From: Paludibacteraceae bacterium
GTDB taxonomy: Bacteria > Bacteroidota > Bacteroidia > Bacteroidales > Paludibacteraceae
Assembly: GCA_016937795.1 (NCBI GenBank)
Contig: JAFGVV010000027.1
Location: 124,001-188,000, forward strand
Reading direction: 5' to 3'
Length of the DNA stretch: 64,000 nt
The notes beneath the pieces were generated by a model. That model searched no databases. It saw only the letters and a list, made by a program, of their open reading frames with translations, and was not told the DNA's origin. Below, piece after piece: positions 52,784 to 62,737 of this stretch; the stretch's first letter is position 1; every line of letters starts with the position of its first letter. The translations under genes and the position numbers were made by a program.

Positions 52784-55700
52784 TTATTTCTTTATAAAGT
52801 CTTTTGGTAGTATGCCAAACTGATTTTTGAAACATTTGGCAAAGTACGACGAAGTATTGAAACCGACCATAAAACAGATTTCGTTGATACGTGTTTCGCC
52901 TTCCTGCATAAGTTTCACAGCCTTTTTTAAACGCACCAGCCTGATAAAATCGTTCGGTGTAAGGCCTGACAGACCTTTCAGTTTACGATACAAATTCGAG
53001 CGGCTCATGGCTATTTCTCGTGCAAGGTCGTCGACAGAGAACTCTACATTTGTAATATGTGCATCGATGATTTCGGTGATGCGATTCAGAAAAGCTTCGT
53101 CGGCCTTGTTTTTACCGAAACTTTTGATGGGCGTAAGTGGCGAACTGGCCATGGTTTCGCGTAGTTTCTGACGGTTTTCGAGCAGGCTGTGAATTTGAGC
53201 ATCGAGATGTTCCACCGAAAATGGTTTCTCAATATAAGCATCTGCGCCGTGTTCCAATCCTTCGATTTTGTATTTAATATCGGTTTTAGCCGTAAGCAAA
53301 ATCACCGGAATGTGGCTGTAGAGCGTGCTTCGCTTCACATAGTCGCAAAACTCAATGCCATCCATTTCGGGCATCATAATATCGCTGATAATAATGTCGG
53401 GTGCAAAGTTTTCGAGCAGTTTTACTGCCTGCTCGCCATTGAATGCCGACATTACTGAGAAATTCTCCTGAAAATAATGCATCAGAAACTGGTTCAAATC
53501 TTCGTTGTCCTCTACTATCAGTAATGCAGGCAACTCATCGTTCTGTATCTGAATAATTTTTGCAGCTTCGGTTTCCACATCGGGCAATACAAGCAATTCG
53601 GATATTGTTTCGGTATTCAGCATTTCAGCTGTGCTCGCTTCCTGATGCATGAGTCTGACTGTGAATAGCGAATATTTATTTTCCACACTTTCGACACTGA
53701 TTTTACCGCCATGAATTTCCACCAGAAGTTTTGTAAGAGCGAGTCCTAAACCTGTGCCGGTGTTTTTATTTTTTTTGTCCTTCGATTGATAAAATGGTTC
53801 GAAAATTTTTTCTTTTTCGGAAGTTTTTATTCCGGTGCCATCATCGAAAACCTGTATTTCGTAGTAATTGTTTTCGGTTACAAAAAGTCTGAGTTCCACA
53901 GTGCTGCGGGCATGTTTTATAGCATTCGAAAGCAGGTTAGTGGTTATTTTGGTAATACATTCGGCGTCGGCATTCAGCAAAAGTGATTTTTCGGTTGTCA
54001 CGAATTTCAGCTGAATATTCTTTGAACTAAACGAATAACTGAAGTTATCGGCAATATTGCTGAGCAACTCTGTGATGTTTAGTTCTCTGTAGTTAACTGT
54101 ATAGCTGTTTTTTTCTGCTTTTCTGAAATCAAGTAACTGTCCCACAAGTGCCATGAGGCGGTTTGTGTTTCGCTCCATCACATCCAGAAATGTACTGAAT
54201 TGTTTGTCTTTATTTTTGCTTTTTATTGTATCGAGCGGCGCTTTTATCAAACTCAGCGGCGTTCTTATTTCGTGTGCTATGTTTGTAAAAAAGTCTATTT
54301 TGGCATTGTAAAGGTCTATTTCGCTTTGAGCCTGTATTTTTTCGAGTCGTATTTGCTCTTCTTTTTCTCTTTTTTTGTGTTGCAAATTAATATAATATCG
54401 CACCGAAACAACTGCAATGCACAAATATATAAGATAAGCCCACCAGCTCGCCCAAAATGGAGGCAAAATATTAATTTTAAGACTTACACCCTCTTCATTC
54501 CATATCCCATCGTTGTTCGAACCTTTTATGCGCAATGTGTATTTCCCGGCAGGCAAATTGGTATAGGTAATACGGTGTTCGTTGCCAGCCATTATCCACT
54601 CTTTGTCGAAACCTTCGAGCATATATGCGTACTGGTTTTTGTTTGGTGCGCAATAGCTGAGAGCCACGAAATCGAAATTTACAACCGATTGATTGTGTGT
54701 AAGCGTGATTTTGTCGGTAAATGTAATGTTTTGTGCCAACGGCGATCCCGGTGCTGCTATTTCCACATCTTTGTTGAATAACTGCATATTGGTGATAACC
54801 ACTGGTGGAACATATTTATTGTCGCGGAGTTCGTCGGGGAAAAAGGCATTAAAACCGTTTGTACCACCAAAATAAAGCTTACCATTGCGGGCGCGGAAAC
54901 CCGATTTGAAATTGAACTGATTGCCTTGTAAACCATCAGCTTTTGTGAAAGTTTTCATTTCGAGTGTTTCCGGATTAAAGCGCGTGAGTCCGCGGTTCGA
55001 ACTGAGCCACAGGTAATCACGGTCGGCAACAATGGCATAAATGACGTTGTTGGGAAGTCCCTGGGCTGTGCTGAAGTTTCTGAATTTTCCGGTTTCGTAA
55101 ATATATTGCGAGAGCCCGCCACCTTCGGTGCCAAACCATAGTCGCTTTTTGAAATCCTGATAAATATAAATGGCCTTGTTGTGAGCCAGCGACTCGCTAT
55201 CGGACACATCGTGCAGATATTGCTTCCACACTTTTGTTTGCGGATTGTAGCAAAATACGCCTCGTCCCGATGCTGCAAACCACATCAATCCGTTGTGATC
55301 CTGTAATATGTCGTAAATAAAGGTATTTTCCAATGGTTTCCTAATTTTTTCGAAATCGTCGGTCTCGGCTCTGTAGCGATACAAACCGCCAATAGTACCT
55401 ATCCAGATAGTTCCGGTTATATCCTTATAAATTGAAAACACATTGTCGTCCCGCAGCGAATTAGGGTCAGGAGTGGATGCGTAATGTTTAAATTTGTCGG
55501 TTTTTGTATTCAGCACATCGAGTCCGCCGGCGAACATACCTATCCATAGTTTATCGCCATCGAGTTGCAATGCGTGAATATTGCTGTAGGACATTTCTTT
55601 TTTGTAGCTCTTGAATGTCTTTGTTGTTGTGTTAAAGTAATTTAGTCCGCCATCCTCTGTACCTATCCAAAGATTGCCGGCTTCATCTTCGCAAAACTGA

Positions 55701-56788
55701 CTTACCGCTTTTCCTGTGACTGAGTTTAAGTTGTCGAGGGGTGCATACGATTCGAAAATAGAAGGTTTGGGCGAAATATAATTCACACCGCCGAAATACG
55801 ATCCGATCCATATTCCTCCTTCTTTATCGCCGTAAATTGAATAAATGGCGTTATCGTTGAGCGAATGAGTGTTAGTGGTTGACGATTTGATGATTTTGTG
55901 CTGATTCTGATACCGTTCAAACACAATCAGTCCATGTTCCGATGCCACGAGATATACCCCGGGTGAATATTCGAACACATCTCTGAAAAAGTAAATCAAT
56001 TCTGTCGAAATGTCCATCAGAAATTTTTCCGATTTGCCTGTTTTAGGGTCGTAAATAATTAGTCCATCGCTGATAGTTCCCATAATCAGATTGCCCTGAG
56101 AGTCTTCAATCACTTTTAGTACACTGATATTCGCTCCTTTTTTGGCTGCCGGAAAGTTATAGTTGATAAAGTTGTCTTTTCCGGGATTGTAACGCGATAA
56201 ACCTCCGTTGAGTGTGCCTATCCACACATTTCCTCTGCTATCGCAAAGTATGGAGTTTGCGTAGTTGGCTATCAGTGAGTTTTTATCGCCCGGAATGTGA
56301 TAATAACAATATAGTTTGTCAGTTGCCACATGATAGCGAAAGAGGGCTTCGGAAGTTCCTATCCACATATTTCCCTTTTTGTCGTGGGTAATTGAACTTA
56401 CCGACTGCTTTATAGAACGGTTATCCGTTGTTTTCTTATCAAAGTATGTGAAGGTATTTTTCAGATAATTGTAAAGATACACGCCTTCTTCGGTGCCAAC
56501 CCAGATGTTTTTCTTCTGATCTTCATACAGCGAATGTATAAAGTTGTTTTCGAGCGAGTTTTTTTTATTTGGTTCTTTGTGAAATACAACGAAATTTTGC
56601 CCGTCGAATCTGTTGAGTCCCTCTTTGGTCCCAAACCATATAAATCCTTTGCTGTCCTGAAGCGAACAGAAAACTGAATTTTCCGAAAGTCCTTCTTCAA
56701 CCTTATAATGCCTGAATTTGAAGTCGATAGCCTGAAGCTGGCTGATAATAGCGAAAGTGAATAGAAATACTAGAAGTGGGTGTCGCAT
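52784..56788 (-). CDS. Hybrid two-component system regulator (sensor kinase + receiver + AraC)
   Basis: 1334 residues. Signal peptide, then about 14 periplasmic propeller repeats of the Reg_prop type (for example GNMWIGTSEALFRY and GNLWIGTEDGGLNYF), a Y_Y_Y domain (about 690-775) and one membrane helix (AYLIYLCIAVVSVRYYI, near 785). The cytoplasmic part has HisKA with His839 (NIAHEIRTPLS), HATPase (GTGLGLALTKLLVEIHGG), a receiver with Asp1136 (SDIMMPEMDG), and an AraC-type DNA-binding domain (SRSNLYRKLKGLSGLTPNDF). Such hybrid sensors bind an oligosaccharide in the periplasm and switch on their utilisation locus. Its place between the SusCD/FAS1 locus and the GH127/GH2 genes suggests that it controls both. 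Confidence 0.96.
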   Translation of the reverse strand: MRHPLLVFLFTFAIISQLQAIDFKFRHYKVEEGLSENSVFCSLQDSKGFIWFGTKEGLNRFDGQNFVVFHKEPNKKNSLENNFIHSLYEDQKKNIWVGTEEGVYLYNYLKNTFTYFDKKTTDNRSIKQSVSSITHDKKGNMWIGTSEALFRYHVATDKLYCYYHIPGDKNSLIANYANSILCDSRGNVWIGTLNGGLSRYNPGKDNFINYNFPAAKKGANISVLKVIEDSQGNLIMGTISDGLIIYDPKTGKSEKFLMDISTELIYFFRDVFEYSPGVYLVASEHGLIVFERYQNQHKIIKSSTTNTHSLNDNAIYSIYGDKEGGIWIGSYFGGVNYISPKPSIFESYAPLDNLNSVTGKAVSQFCEDEAGNLWIGTEDGGLNYFNTTTKTFKSYKKEMSYSNIHALQLDGDKLWIGMFAGGLDVLNTKTDKFKHYASTPDPNSLRDDNVFSIYKDITGTIWIGTIGGLYRYRAETDDFEKIRKPLENTFIYDILQDHNGLMWFAASGRGVFCYNPQTKVWKQYLHDVSDSESLAHNKAIYIYQDFKKRLWFGTEGGGLSQYIYETGKFRNFSTAQGLPNNVIYAIVADRDYLWLSSNRGLTRFNPETLEMKTFTKADGLQGNQFNFKSGFRARNGKLYFGGTNGFNAFFPDELRDNKYVPPVVITNMQLFNKDVEIAAPGSPLAQNITFTDKITLTHNQSVVNFDFVALSYCAPNKNQYAYMLEGFDKEWIMAGNEHRITYTNLPAGKYTLRIKGSNNDGIWNEEGVSLKINILPPFWASWWAYLIYLCIAVVSVRYYINLQHKKREKEEQIRLEKIQAQSEIDLYNAKIDFFTNIAHEIRTPLSLIKAPLDTIKSKNKDKQFSTFLDVMERNTNRLMALVGQLLDFRKAEKNSYTVNYRELNITELLSNIADNFSYSFSSKNIQLKFVTTEKSLLLNADAECITKITTNLLSNAIKHARSTVELRLFVTENNYYEIQVFDDGTGIKTSEKEKIFEPFYQSKDKKNKNTGTGLGLALTKLLVEIHGGKISVESVENKYSLFTVRLMHQEASTAEMLNTETISELLVLPDVETEAAKIIQIQNDELPALLIVEDNEDLNQFLMHYFQENFSVMSAFNGEQAVKLLENFAPDIIISDIMMPEMDGIEFCDYVKRSTLYSHIPVILLTAKTDIKYKIEGLEHGADAYIEKPFSVEHLDAQIHSLLENRQKLRETMASSPLTPIKSFGKNKADEAFLNRITEIIDAHITNVEFSVDDLAREIAMSRSNLYRKLKGLSGLTPNDFIRLVRLKKAVKLMQEGETRINEICFMVGFNTSSYFAKCFKNQFGILPKDFIKK

Positions 56789-56906
56789 ATATTTGTTGTG
56801 AAATACATTGATAGATTTACAGCTGTTTTTTATGAATAGTAAAGGTAATAGATTCTTTTGTGAAAATGAACTGACTGAAGCAGGTTTAAGCCTTTGTATT
56901 CAGCCA

Positions 56907-56945
56907 AAAATCCTGACATACTCCGTGCGTGTATGTCAGGATTTT
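56907..56945 (-). terminator. Terminator of the GH127 gene
   Basis: 15-bp perfect stem AAAATCCTGACATAC (56907-56921) with 56931-56945 over a 9-nt loop. Read on the minus strand the hairpin runs into TTTTTGG. It separates GH127 from the hybrid sensor gene. Confidence 0.78.
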
Positions 56946-56984
56946 ATCTGATTTATTGAATTGCAAAAGAAAAGCACATTGTGT

Positions 56985-59750
56985 TTATTCTTTTATAAAA
57001 CGGGCCTGATAAGCATTATCATTTGAACTGATACTCACCAGATAAGTGCCTTTTGCGAGCTGGCTGGTGTCGAAACGCACAATTGCCACATTTTTTTCTT
57101 TTATTTTCGACAATAATAAACTTCCGTTCAGACTTATCATGCTTACCTGGAATTCTTTATCCTCGTCTTTGTCGAAAGCGACATCGAGATGATTTTTTGC
57201 CGGATTGGGGTATAAACGTATTTTATTACCGGCTTTCAGTCCTTTTACGCCTGTGGCAGTGCTTGTTACCGAAAGATTATCCCAACGGGCAATGGCATTG
57301 TAACTCCGTACGCCTACATGACCAGTAGTAAATGAGTTGTCGATCAGCGAGATTTTTGCAGTGTTCATATCGTCCACAAATATTTTTATCTGATTGCCTT
57401 TGGTGGTAATGCGCATTTTGTACCATTGGTTTGGCTGAATATTCATTGCCACAGACCTTAGCTGAGTCCACGAGCCATTACCTTTTCCAAGGATTACAGA
57501 TTTGCCGGCTGCACTGATACCTGCATAATAACCGAAATACTCATCGGCACCAAGCGACAGTTTCGAAGCTCTGAACATCAGCCCGCCATCGCCGTTTTCA
57601 TTTACTTTCACGTCGGCATCGTATGTGAAGTCGGCAAATTGTGTCGAGCTTTCTACCGATTTTGAACCCGGGCGACCTTCGACATTGGTAGCCACATATT
57701 CACCATTCTCCACCATGAAACTTCCGTTGTAGTTTACCCAACCAATCTGATTGCCATCGTTGAAATCGTCGGTAAAAGTACTTGCAGTGGGTGCGGGTGT
57801 GCCCAATACAGGCAAACAGGTAAGCCGGATATTTTCAGAACCAAACGGTACAAGTGTAAGCGTTTCTTCGGCTGAAGTGCTGTTTACCGGTCCGTATGGT
57901 GGATCGAGCGCAAACATATTGTTCAGTGCGTAAGTCCATGTGGGCAATTTGCGCGCTTTCACGCTGAGCGTTACCGGTGTGGTAGCCTGAATGTAAGGAT
58001 TTGCCGGCATTTCATTCTTATTTACAGTGAACGACGCATCAGGATTTTCGCGATCGATGCTGAACGCATAATTCCATGCTGTGGTTGGAATCACCTCAAA
58101 CTCTTTGAACCCGTTACCGTAATCGTTGCGCATATTCCATTGTTCGCCTATTTTGAGCGAGTACACTAACGGACCTCGTTGCACACTTACCGAATTGTTG
58201 ACTTCTTCGTTGATAATAATGTGCATAGGGAATTTCAGAGTAATACGGTCGCCATTTTTCCAGCTTCGCTGAATGCTGAGAAATTCTCCTGCAGTTACAT
58301 TGCTGACAGCTACATTATTTACTTCCACTTGAGGATTTTTACACCATGCCGGAATTCGAAGTTTTAACGGAAATATTTCTTCTGAATCCATTGTCATTGT
58401 CATGCTGATGGTTTCGTCGAACGGATATTGCGTGTCAACATTGATTTGAACTGTTTTGGCATTCCCGACTTTTGCAGTAACCGTGTTCGGACCGTAACTC
58501 ATGGCTGCAAGTCCGTTGTCGGCTGTGGCTGCCCACATGTTTTTTACGTAATAAGGCCAGCCCATGTGCAGATTGAAGCGACAGCACTGAAAACCCGAAA
58601 ACGGGCCGGGCATAAGTCCGTTGCTGTAGTCCTGACCAAAATTGTTTGTGCCGTGTTTGCTTTGCACCTGATTGGCCTGCATATAATACTGCAAACCTTT
58701 AAAATCCTTTGTAATTCCACCCGGAAGCGCGTTGAAAGCCACTTTCTCGAGTTGATCGCCAATGCGCACATCGCCCAGAATCATTTGCGAAGTCTCGCAG
58801 GTTTGCATTTGCTCCACCACCGAACATAGTTCAAGTCCGGTCATAGCCGAGCGCCCCGAAACCATTTCGTGACCCGATTGCATGCCCATCGGTTGTCCGT
58901 GATCGCACATCAAATGTTCGTGACCTTTGTGATATGCATCGCGGTCGGCCTGAAGTTGCGATTTTTGGTAATAAATGGCGGGCATTTTCATTGCCTGAGG
59001 CACATTTACATTGTGCTTTGGCTGAAAATCGCTGCCAAATGCCATAAACCGGTTGTTTGTAAATATATCAGTCCAGTCGTAAGCCTGATTCTTAAGTTTG
59101 TCGGCAAGCGTAAGTAAAAAGCTGTCACCGGTACGGTTGTAAAGCCAGAATACAATTTCAATGTTATCGCCGGCGCGCGAGCGTCCCCAGCTGCTGAGTG
59201 GCTGACTGTCGATGTTATTGAGTTGATATTGAAAATATTTGGTGAAAAAAGGAATGATGCGGGAATCGTTTGTGGCTTCGTAATAATCGCGTATGGCGTA
59301 TAGCATAGGCATGCGTGCCCACCAGTCGCGGTTGTTGGCCGGGCCAAAAAAACCATTGCTTTGCTGATTGTCGACCGACCAGTCGATCCATTTTTTTGCG
59401 CGGGTTTTCAGCGTTTCGTCGTTAAGTGTATAGGCAAGTGCCACCAGACCTTTTACGTAATAGGGCGCACGTTCCCAACTGTCGCCTGTACCACCAAGCC
59501 AGTCGTTGTTTACGCCAAGTTCGGTTGCTGTATGATAAATTGTTTCCGAATGACCTGTAAGGCCGTTTTTTTGTAATTCTAGTTGAGTGAGAAGCCAGCC
59601 TTCAGCTTTTACTGCGCCAACGGGTAAGGCTGTGAACGGAGTTTCAGCAAGTGGCGCCTTGTTGGTGATGTAGTTCTGATTTTCGGCATTTAATCCCAAT
59701 GAAGTTGCGATTGTAAATGCGAAACCGATTAATTTAAGGTGTGATTTCAT
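56985..59750 (-). CDS. Secreted GH127 (DUF1680) beta-L-arabinofuranosidase-like enzyme with lectin-like and T9SS domains
   Basis: 921 residues, signal peptide to about 22. The DUF1680 (alpha/alpha)6 barrel starts at TALPVGAVKAEGWLLTQLEL. The metal/nucleophile set of GH127 is visible as Glu307-x-Cys309 (LELCSVVEQ) and Cys389-Cys390 (GFQCCRFN), spaced much as recalled for HypBA1 (338/340/417/418). The usual E-T-C is E-L-C here. SVQRGPLVYSL marks the beta-sandwich. A LamG/DUF1080-like module (about 660-830: TFTDDFNDGNQIGW to RWDNLSV) and a T9SS domain (YPNPAKNHLDV) follow. It would release beta-L-arabinofuranose from plant glycans or arabinosylated glycoproteins outside the cell; the exact substrate is inferred. 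Confidence 0.88.
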   Translation of the reverse strand: MKSHLKLIGFAFTIATSLGLNAENQNYITNKAPLAETPFTALPVGAVKAEGWLLTQLELQKNGLTGHSETIYHTATELGVNNDWLGGTGDSWERAPYYVKGLVALAYTLNDETLKTRAKKWIDWSVDNQQSNGFFGPANNRDWWARMPMLYAIRDYYEATNDSRIIPFFTKYFQYQLNNIDSQPLSSWGRSRAGDNIEIVFWLYNRTGDSFLLTLADKLKNQAYDWTDIFTNNRFMAFGSDFQPKHNVNVPQAMKMPAIYYQKSQLQADRDAYHKGHEHLMCDHGQPMGMQSGHEMVSGRSAMTGLELCSVVEQMQTCETSQMILGDVRIGDQLEKVAFNALPGGITKDFKGLQYYMQANQVQSKHGTNNFGQDYSNGLMPGPFSGFQCCRFNLHMGWPYYVKNMWAATADNGLAAMSYGPNTVTAKVGNAKTVQINVDTQYPFDETISMTMTMDSEEIFPLKLRIPAWCKNPQVEVNNVAVSNVTAGEFLSIQRSWKNGDRITLKFPMHIIINEEVNNSVSVQRGPLVYSLKIGEQWNMRNDYGNGFKEFEVIPTTAWNYAFSIDRENPDASFTVNKNEMPANPYIQATTPVTLSVKARKLPTWTYALNNMFALDPPYGPVNSTSAEETLTLVPFGSENIRLTCLPVLGTPAPTASTFTDDFNDGNQIGWVNYNGSFMVENGEYVATNVEGRPGSKSVESSTQFADFTYDADVKVNENGDGGLMFRASKLSLGADEYFGYYAGISAAGKSVILGKGNGSWTQLRSVAMNIQPNQWYKMRITTKGNQIKIFVDDMNTAKISLIDNSFTTGHVGVRSYNAIARWDNLSVTSTATGVKGLKAGNKIRLYPNPAKNHLDVAFDKDEDKEFQVSMISLNGSLLLSKIKEKNVAIVRFDTSQLAKGTYLVSISSNDNAYQARFIKE

Positions 59751-59770
59751 ATCGATTTATTTTTGGTTGA

Positions 59771-59814
59771 AAAAGGAAAAGAAGCTATCATTCTCAGATA
59801 TTTCTTTTCCTTTT
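59771..59814 (-). terminator. Terminator after the second GH2 gene
   Basis: AAAAGGAAAAGAA (59771-59783) pairs with TTCTTTTCCTTTT (59802-59814) across an 18-nt loop; purine/pyrimidine arms only, T-rich on exit. It may be leaky into the GH127 gene. Confidence 0.55.
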
Positions 59815-59844
59815 ATAAAAATCATTATCAAATAATGTTAACGA

Positions 59845-62376
59845 TTAGTTTTTTACAAATCTCAACTGATCGGAACAACCATCGGTACTAAATTTCAGAA
59901 AATAAATGCCTGCTGTTAATTCCGATATGTCAATAGATTCAACATTTGCTTCGGGTTCAAGAACCATGCTGCCCGAGATATTGTAAACACCCGAAACCTG
60001 TACATCGGGGTTAGAACGTTCAATTTTTATTGTGTTTTTTGCCGGATTCGGGAATATGCGACATGCTTGTTTTTTTGTGTTTTTTTTTACCGACAACGGA
60101 GCTGGCTTTTTTGTTTTGCTCAGTATCGAAAGTCCCATGTCAATATACTGACCACCAAATGTTTGTCGGCAATGCACAGCAATTACATTTGTTCCTCCCA
60201 GTACCAAAGCATTTTTCGCTGCTTCGCTTACTTCGTAATTTATATAGTTTCCTGTAAATCCAGTCAAATCGAGCGCTTTTACGCCATTGAAATATACCTG
60301 ACAGTCTTCGTCGTGATGCAGGCGGATTATCAAACTATCAATGGCTGAGCGATCGGCTTCGGGCAATGTAATGGTTTTGCGCACCCAAATGTCACGTGTA
60401 TTCCATACAGTTCCGATAATCGCTCCCGGTGTTTTGTCGGTTCCGAAACCACCATTGCCTGTTTGCCAGGTGCCATCGTTGTAGGTGGTTGAGTTCCAGT
60501 TTGCAGCCGGTGCAGCCGTTGTGTATTTCCAGCTTTGTGCAATATCTTCCGATGTGGGTAAAACTTCGGTATAGAAACTGTTTTCGTTGATTATCCGTTG
60601 ATTTACTTTGTAGAAATCTTCGATGTTTCCTTTCACAACTTTACGGTCGTAAGTGAAAAATCCGTTAAGTTCCATTTCTACATCGGTAATTTCGGTATAC
60701 ACAGCTGCGCTCATTCCTTTGTTGCTTTTATAATCGATCAACATGTCAGCGTAAAGTGTATATCGCTCAAGTAATTGTGCTGTTGTAGCCACAGTTTCGT
60801 AAGGGTTTCCGCTTTGCCATATATGTCCTTCTACAAAATAGCCTATACCGCCATATTCGCCGCAAACCAGTGCCTGAGTATTTCCGGCGTTTGGTTTTGG
60901 ATATGTAGGAGGTGGATAATTGTGGAAGTCGCGAATATCGCTCGCATCGTTGAACGGACCACCGCTACCCACATTTACCAATCGGCTATTGTCAATTTGT
61001 TTGGTGAAGCTTACGTTTGCAGCTTCGTCGTGAGCGCCCTGATATTCGTTGAAAATTACCCACGATACTATGGCGGGCGAGTTCCAGAGGTTTTTAATCA
61101 TGGCTTCAAGTTCGCGGCGATAAGCAGCTTTGTCGATAGGAGGAACAGGGCGACCTGCTCCGGTGTCGATATATGAGTTCATCGAAGGCATATCCTGCCA
61201 CACCATTAATCCGAGTTTGTCGGCCCAGTAATACCAGCGAAGCGGTTCAACTTTGATATGCTTGCGCGTCATATTGAAACCGAGTTCTTTTGTTTTGATA
61301 ATGTCGAATTTCAAAGCTTCTTCAGTTGGTGCGGTGTAAATTCCATCGGGCCAAAATCCCTGATCGAGTGGTCCCATTTGGAATACGAATTCGTTATTGA
61401 GCATCATTTTTTTAAATCCGCCCACTTCGATCATCGAAATTTTTCGCATACCAAAGTAGGTGCTTACAGAGTCTATTACTTGGTTGTCCAGTGTAAGATA
61501 CACTTTCATATCGTAAAGAAACGGACTGTTTGGCGACCAGAGTTTAAGTGGTGCAGGTACAGGGATAGTGATATTGGTTCTGTTGGCATCCTCGAAAGTC
61601 GAGATCAGATTGCCATTGTCGTAAATATTAAATTTGAAACGCAAACCCGAAACAGCACCTGCCAATACAGGAGAAAAACGGAGTGTTCCATTGTCGATAT
61701 TGGGCACAATGCGACATGAGCGCAGAGAAGTTTGTGGTACAGGTTCGAGCCACACTGTTTGCCAGATACCGGTGACTGAAGTGTACATAATGCCGCCGGG
61801 ATAAAGTGTTTGTTTTCCGCGTGGTTTTCCTACGGCATCGGTAAGGTCGGTGACTCTTAAAGCCACATCCTGAGGGCCGGTTCCGTTGAGAAATGATGTA
61901 ATGTCGAAGCTGAAAGGATCGTAACCTCCTTCGTGTTTGCCTACGCTTGTACCGTTTACAAAAACTTCACACTCATAGTCTACAGCTCCGAAGTTTAGAA
62001 GAATTTTTTGTCCGGCCCAGTCGGTTGGTACCTGAAACGAACGACGATACCAAATGTGTGGGTGGTGTTCCATGACGCCCGATATGGCTGACTCTACAGG
62101 AAATGGAACAAGAATTTTGGATGATAATTTGCCTGCAGGAAGTGCTTCGGTAGCGTTTGCAGCAGGTTGGTATTGCCAGATACCGTTCAGGTTCAACCAT
62201 TTTTCGCGTTGAAATTGCGGACGGGGATATTCGCCCAATACATTTGAAGTGTCGACATCGGCAGCAAAATCAGTCATTAATTTTGCTGTTTTCATGCTCC
62301 ATTGCTGCGCATTAGCACTTGTACTTAAAATACTTAAAAGTAAAATGAATACTGTGAGCTTTGGTAATTTTCTCAT
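59845..62376 (-). CDS. Secreted GH2 glycosidase with galactose-binding-like module and T9SS domain
   Basis: 843 residues, signal peptide to about 24 (SANAQ). GH2 architecture: sugar-binding domain (WLNLNGIWQYQ, WYRRSFQVPTDW, VFVNGTSVGKHEGGYDPFSF), Ig-like domain, TIM barrel with acid/base Glu444 (VIFNEYQG) and nucleophile Glu507 (VCGEYGG). The lack of LacZ domain 5 means beta-galactosidase is only one option; glucuronidase or another GH2 activity is possible. Residues ~610-750 are a beta-sandwich (WNTRDIWVRKTITL, VYFNGVKALD, NVIAVHCRQTFGG) shared with the DUF4965 protein at 25482-27989. The end is a T9SS domain (IFPNPAKNTIKI...GIYFLKF). It is 94 bp upstream of GH127 on the same strand. Confidence 0.88.
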   Translation of the reverse strand: MRKLPKLTVFILLLSILSTSANAQQWSMKTAKLMTDFAADVDTSNVLGEYPRPQFQREKWLNLNGIWQYQPAANATEALPAGKLSSKILVPFPVESAISGVMEHHPHIWYRRSFQVPTDWAGQKILLNFGAVDYECEVFVNGTSVGKHEGGYDPFSFDITSFLNGTGPQDVALRVTDLTDAVGKPRGKQTLYPGGIMYTSVTGIWQTVWLEPVPQTSLRSCRIVPNIDNGTLRFSPVLAGAVSGLRFKFNIYDNGNLISTFEDANRTNITIPVPAPLKLWSPNSPFLYDMKVYLTLDNQVIDSVSTYFGMRKISMIEVGGFKKMMLNNEFVFQMGPLDQGFWPDGIYTAPTEEALKFDIIKTKELGFNMTRKHIKVEPLRWYYWADKLGLMVWQDMPSMNSYIDTGAGRPVPPIDKAAYRRELEAMIKNLWNSPAIVSWVIFNEYQGAHDEAANVSFTKQIDNSRLVNVGSGGPFNDASDIRDFHNYPPPTYPKPNAGNTQALVCGEYGGIGYFVEGHIWQSGNPYETVATTAQLLERYTLYADMLIDYKSNKGMSAAVYTEITDVEMELNGFFTYDRKVVKGNIEDFYKVNQRIINENSFYTEVLPTSEDIAQSWKYTTAAPAANWNSTTYNDGTWQTGNGGFGTDKTPGAIIGTVWNTRDIWVRKTITLPEADRSAIDSLIIRLHHDEDCQVYFNGVKALDLTGFTGNYINYEVSEAAKNALVLGGTNVIAVHCRQTFGGQYIDMGLSILSKTKKPAPLSVKKNTKKQACRIFPNPAKNTIKIERSNPDVQVSGVYNISGSMVLEPEANVESIDISELTAGIYFLKFSTDGCSDQLRFVKN

Positions 62377-62737
62377 TTTAATCTGTTTTTATACTATTTA
62401 TGGTTAGTGATTTCTTTTGATTTCAGAATACTTGTTTTCCTGTGGTAAAATTACTTTTCCTGTTTGATTTTTTTTGGAAGTAATAACCCATAAAACATCA
62501 AATTTGTACCAAAGCAGGCTGCATACGTTTCAGAATATGGATGAAATATCCATTATTGTAAGATTGCTGGTTTCTTATCTGTTTGTATTCCATGGTTTTG
62601 TGTCTGTTTCTTTGCTCTGTTCTGCAACAAAAAGGGTGATGGTACCACAAAAATGTTAAGTACTCATCACCCTTTCGGATTATTGAAATTGCTTTGAAAA
62701 TTTTACTTTTCTGACTGAATTGTTCTTGTTATAAAAA
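62377..62737. other. Intergenic region upstream of the second GH2 gene
   Basis: 361 bp, AT-rich. It contains the terminator of the right-hand DUF4965 gene. A 61-codon plus-strand frame at 62474-62659 shows nothing recognisable. No TAnnTTTG element was found for the GH2 gene. Confidence 0.5.
62631..62675 (-). terminator. Terminator of the right-hand DUF4965 gene
   Basis: AAAGGGTGATG (62631-62641) pairs perfectly with CATCACCCTTT (62665-62675) across a 23-nt loop; minus-strand exit into a short T run (TTTTTGTTGC). Confidence 0.65.

Noticed and set aside
62474..62659. 61-codon plus-strand frame in the last large spacer
   Set aside because: No similarity to anything recognisable; overlaps the terminator of the opposite gene.
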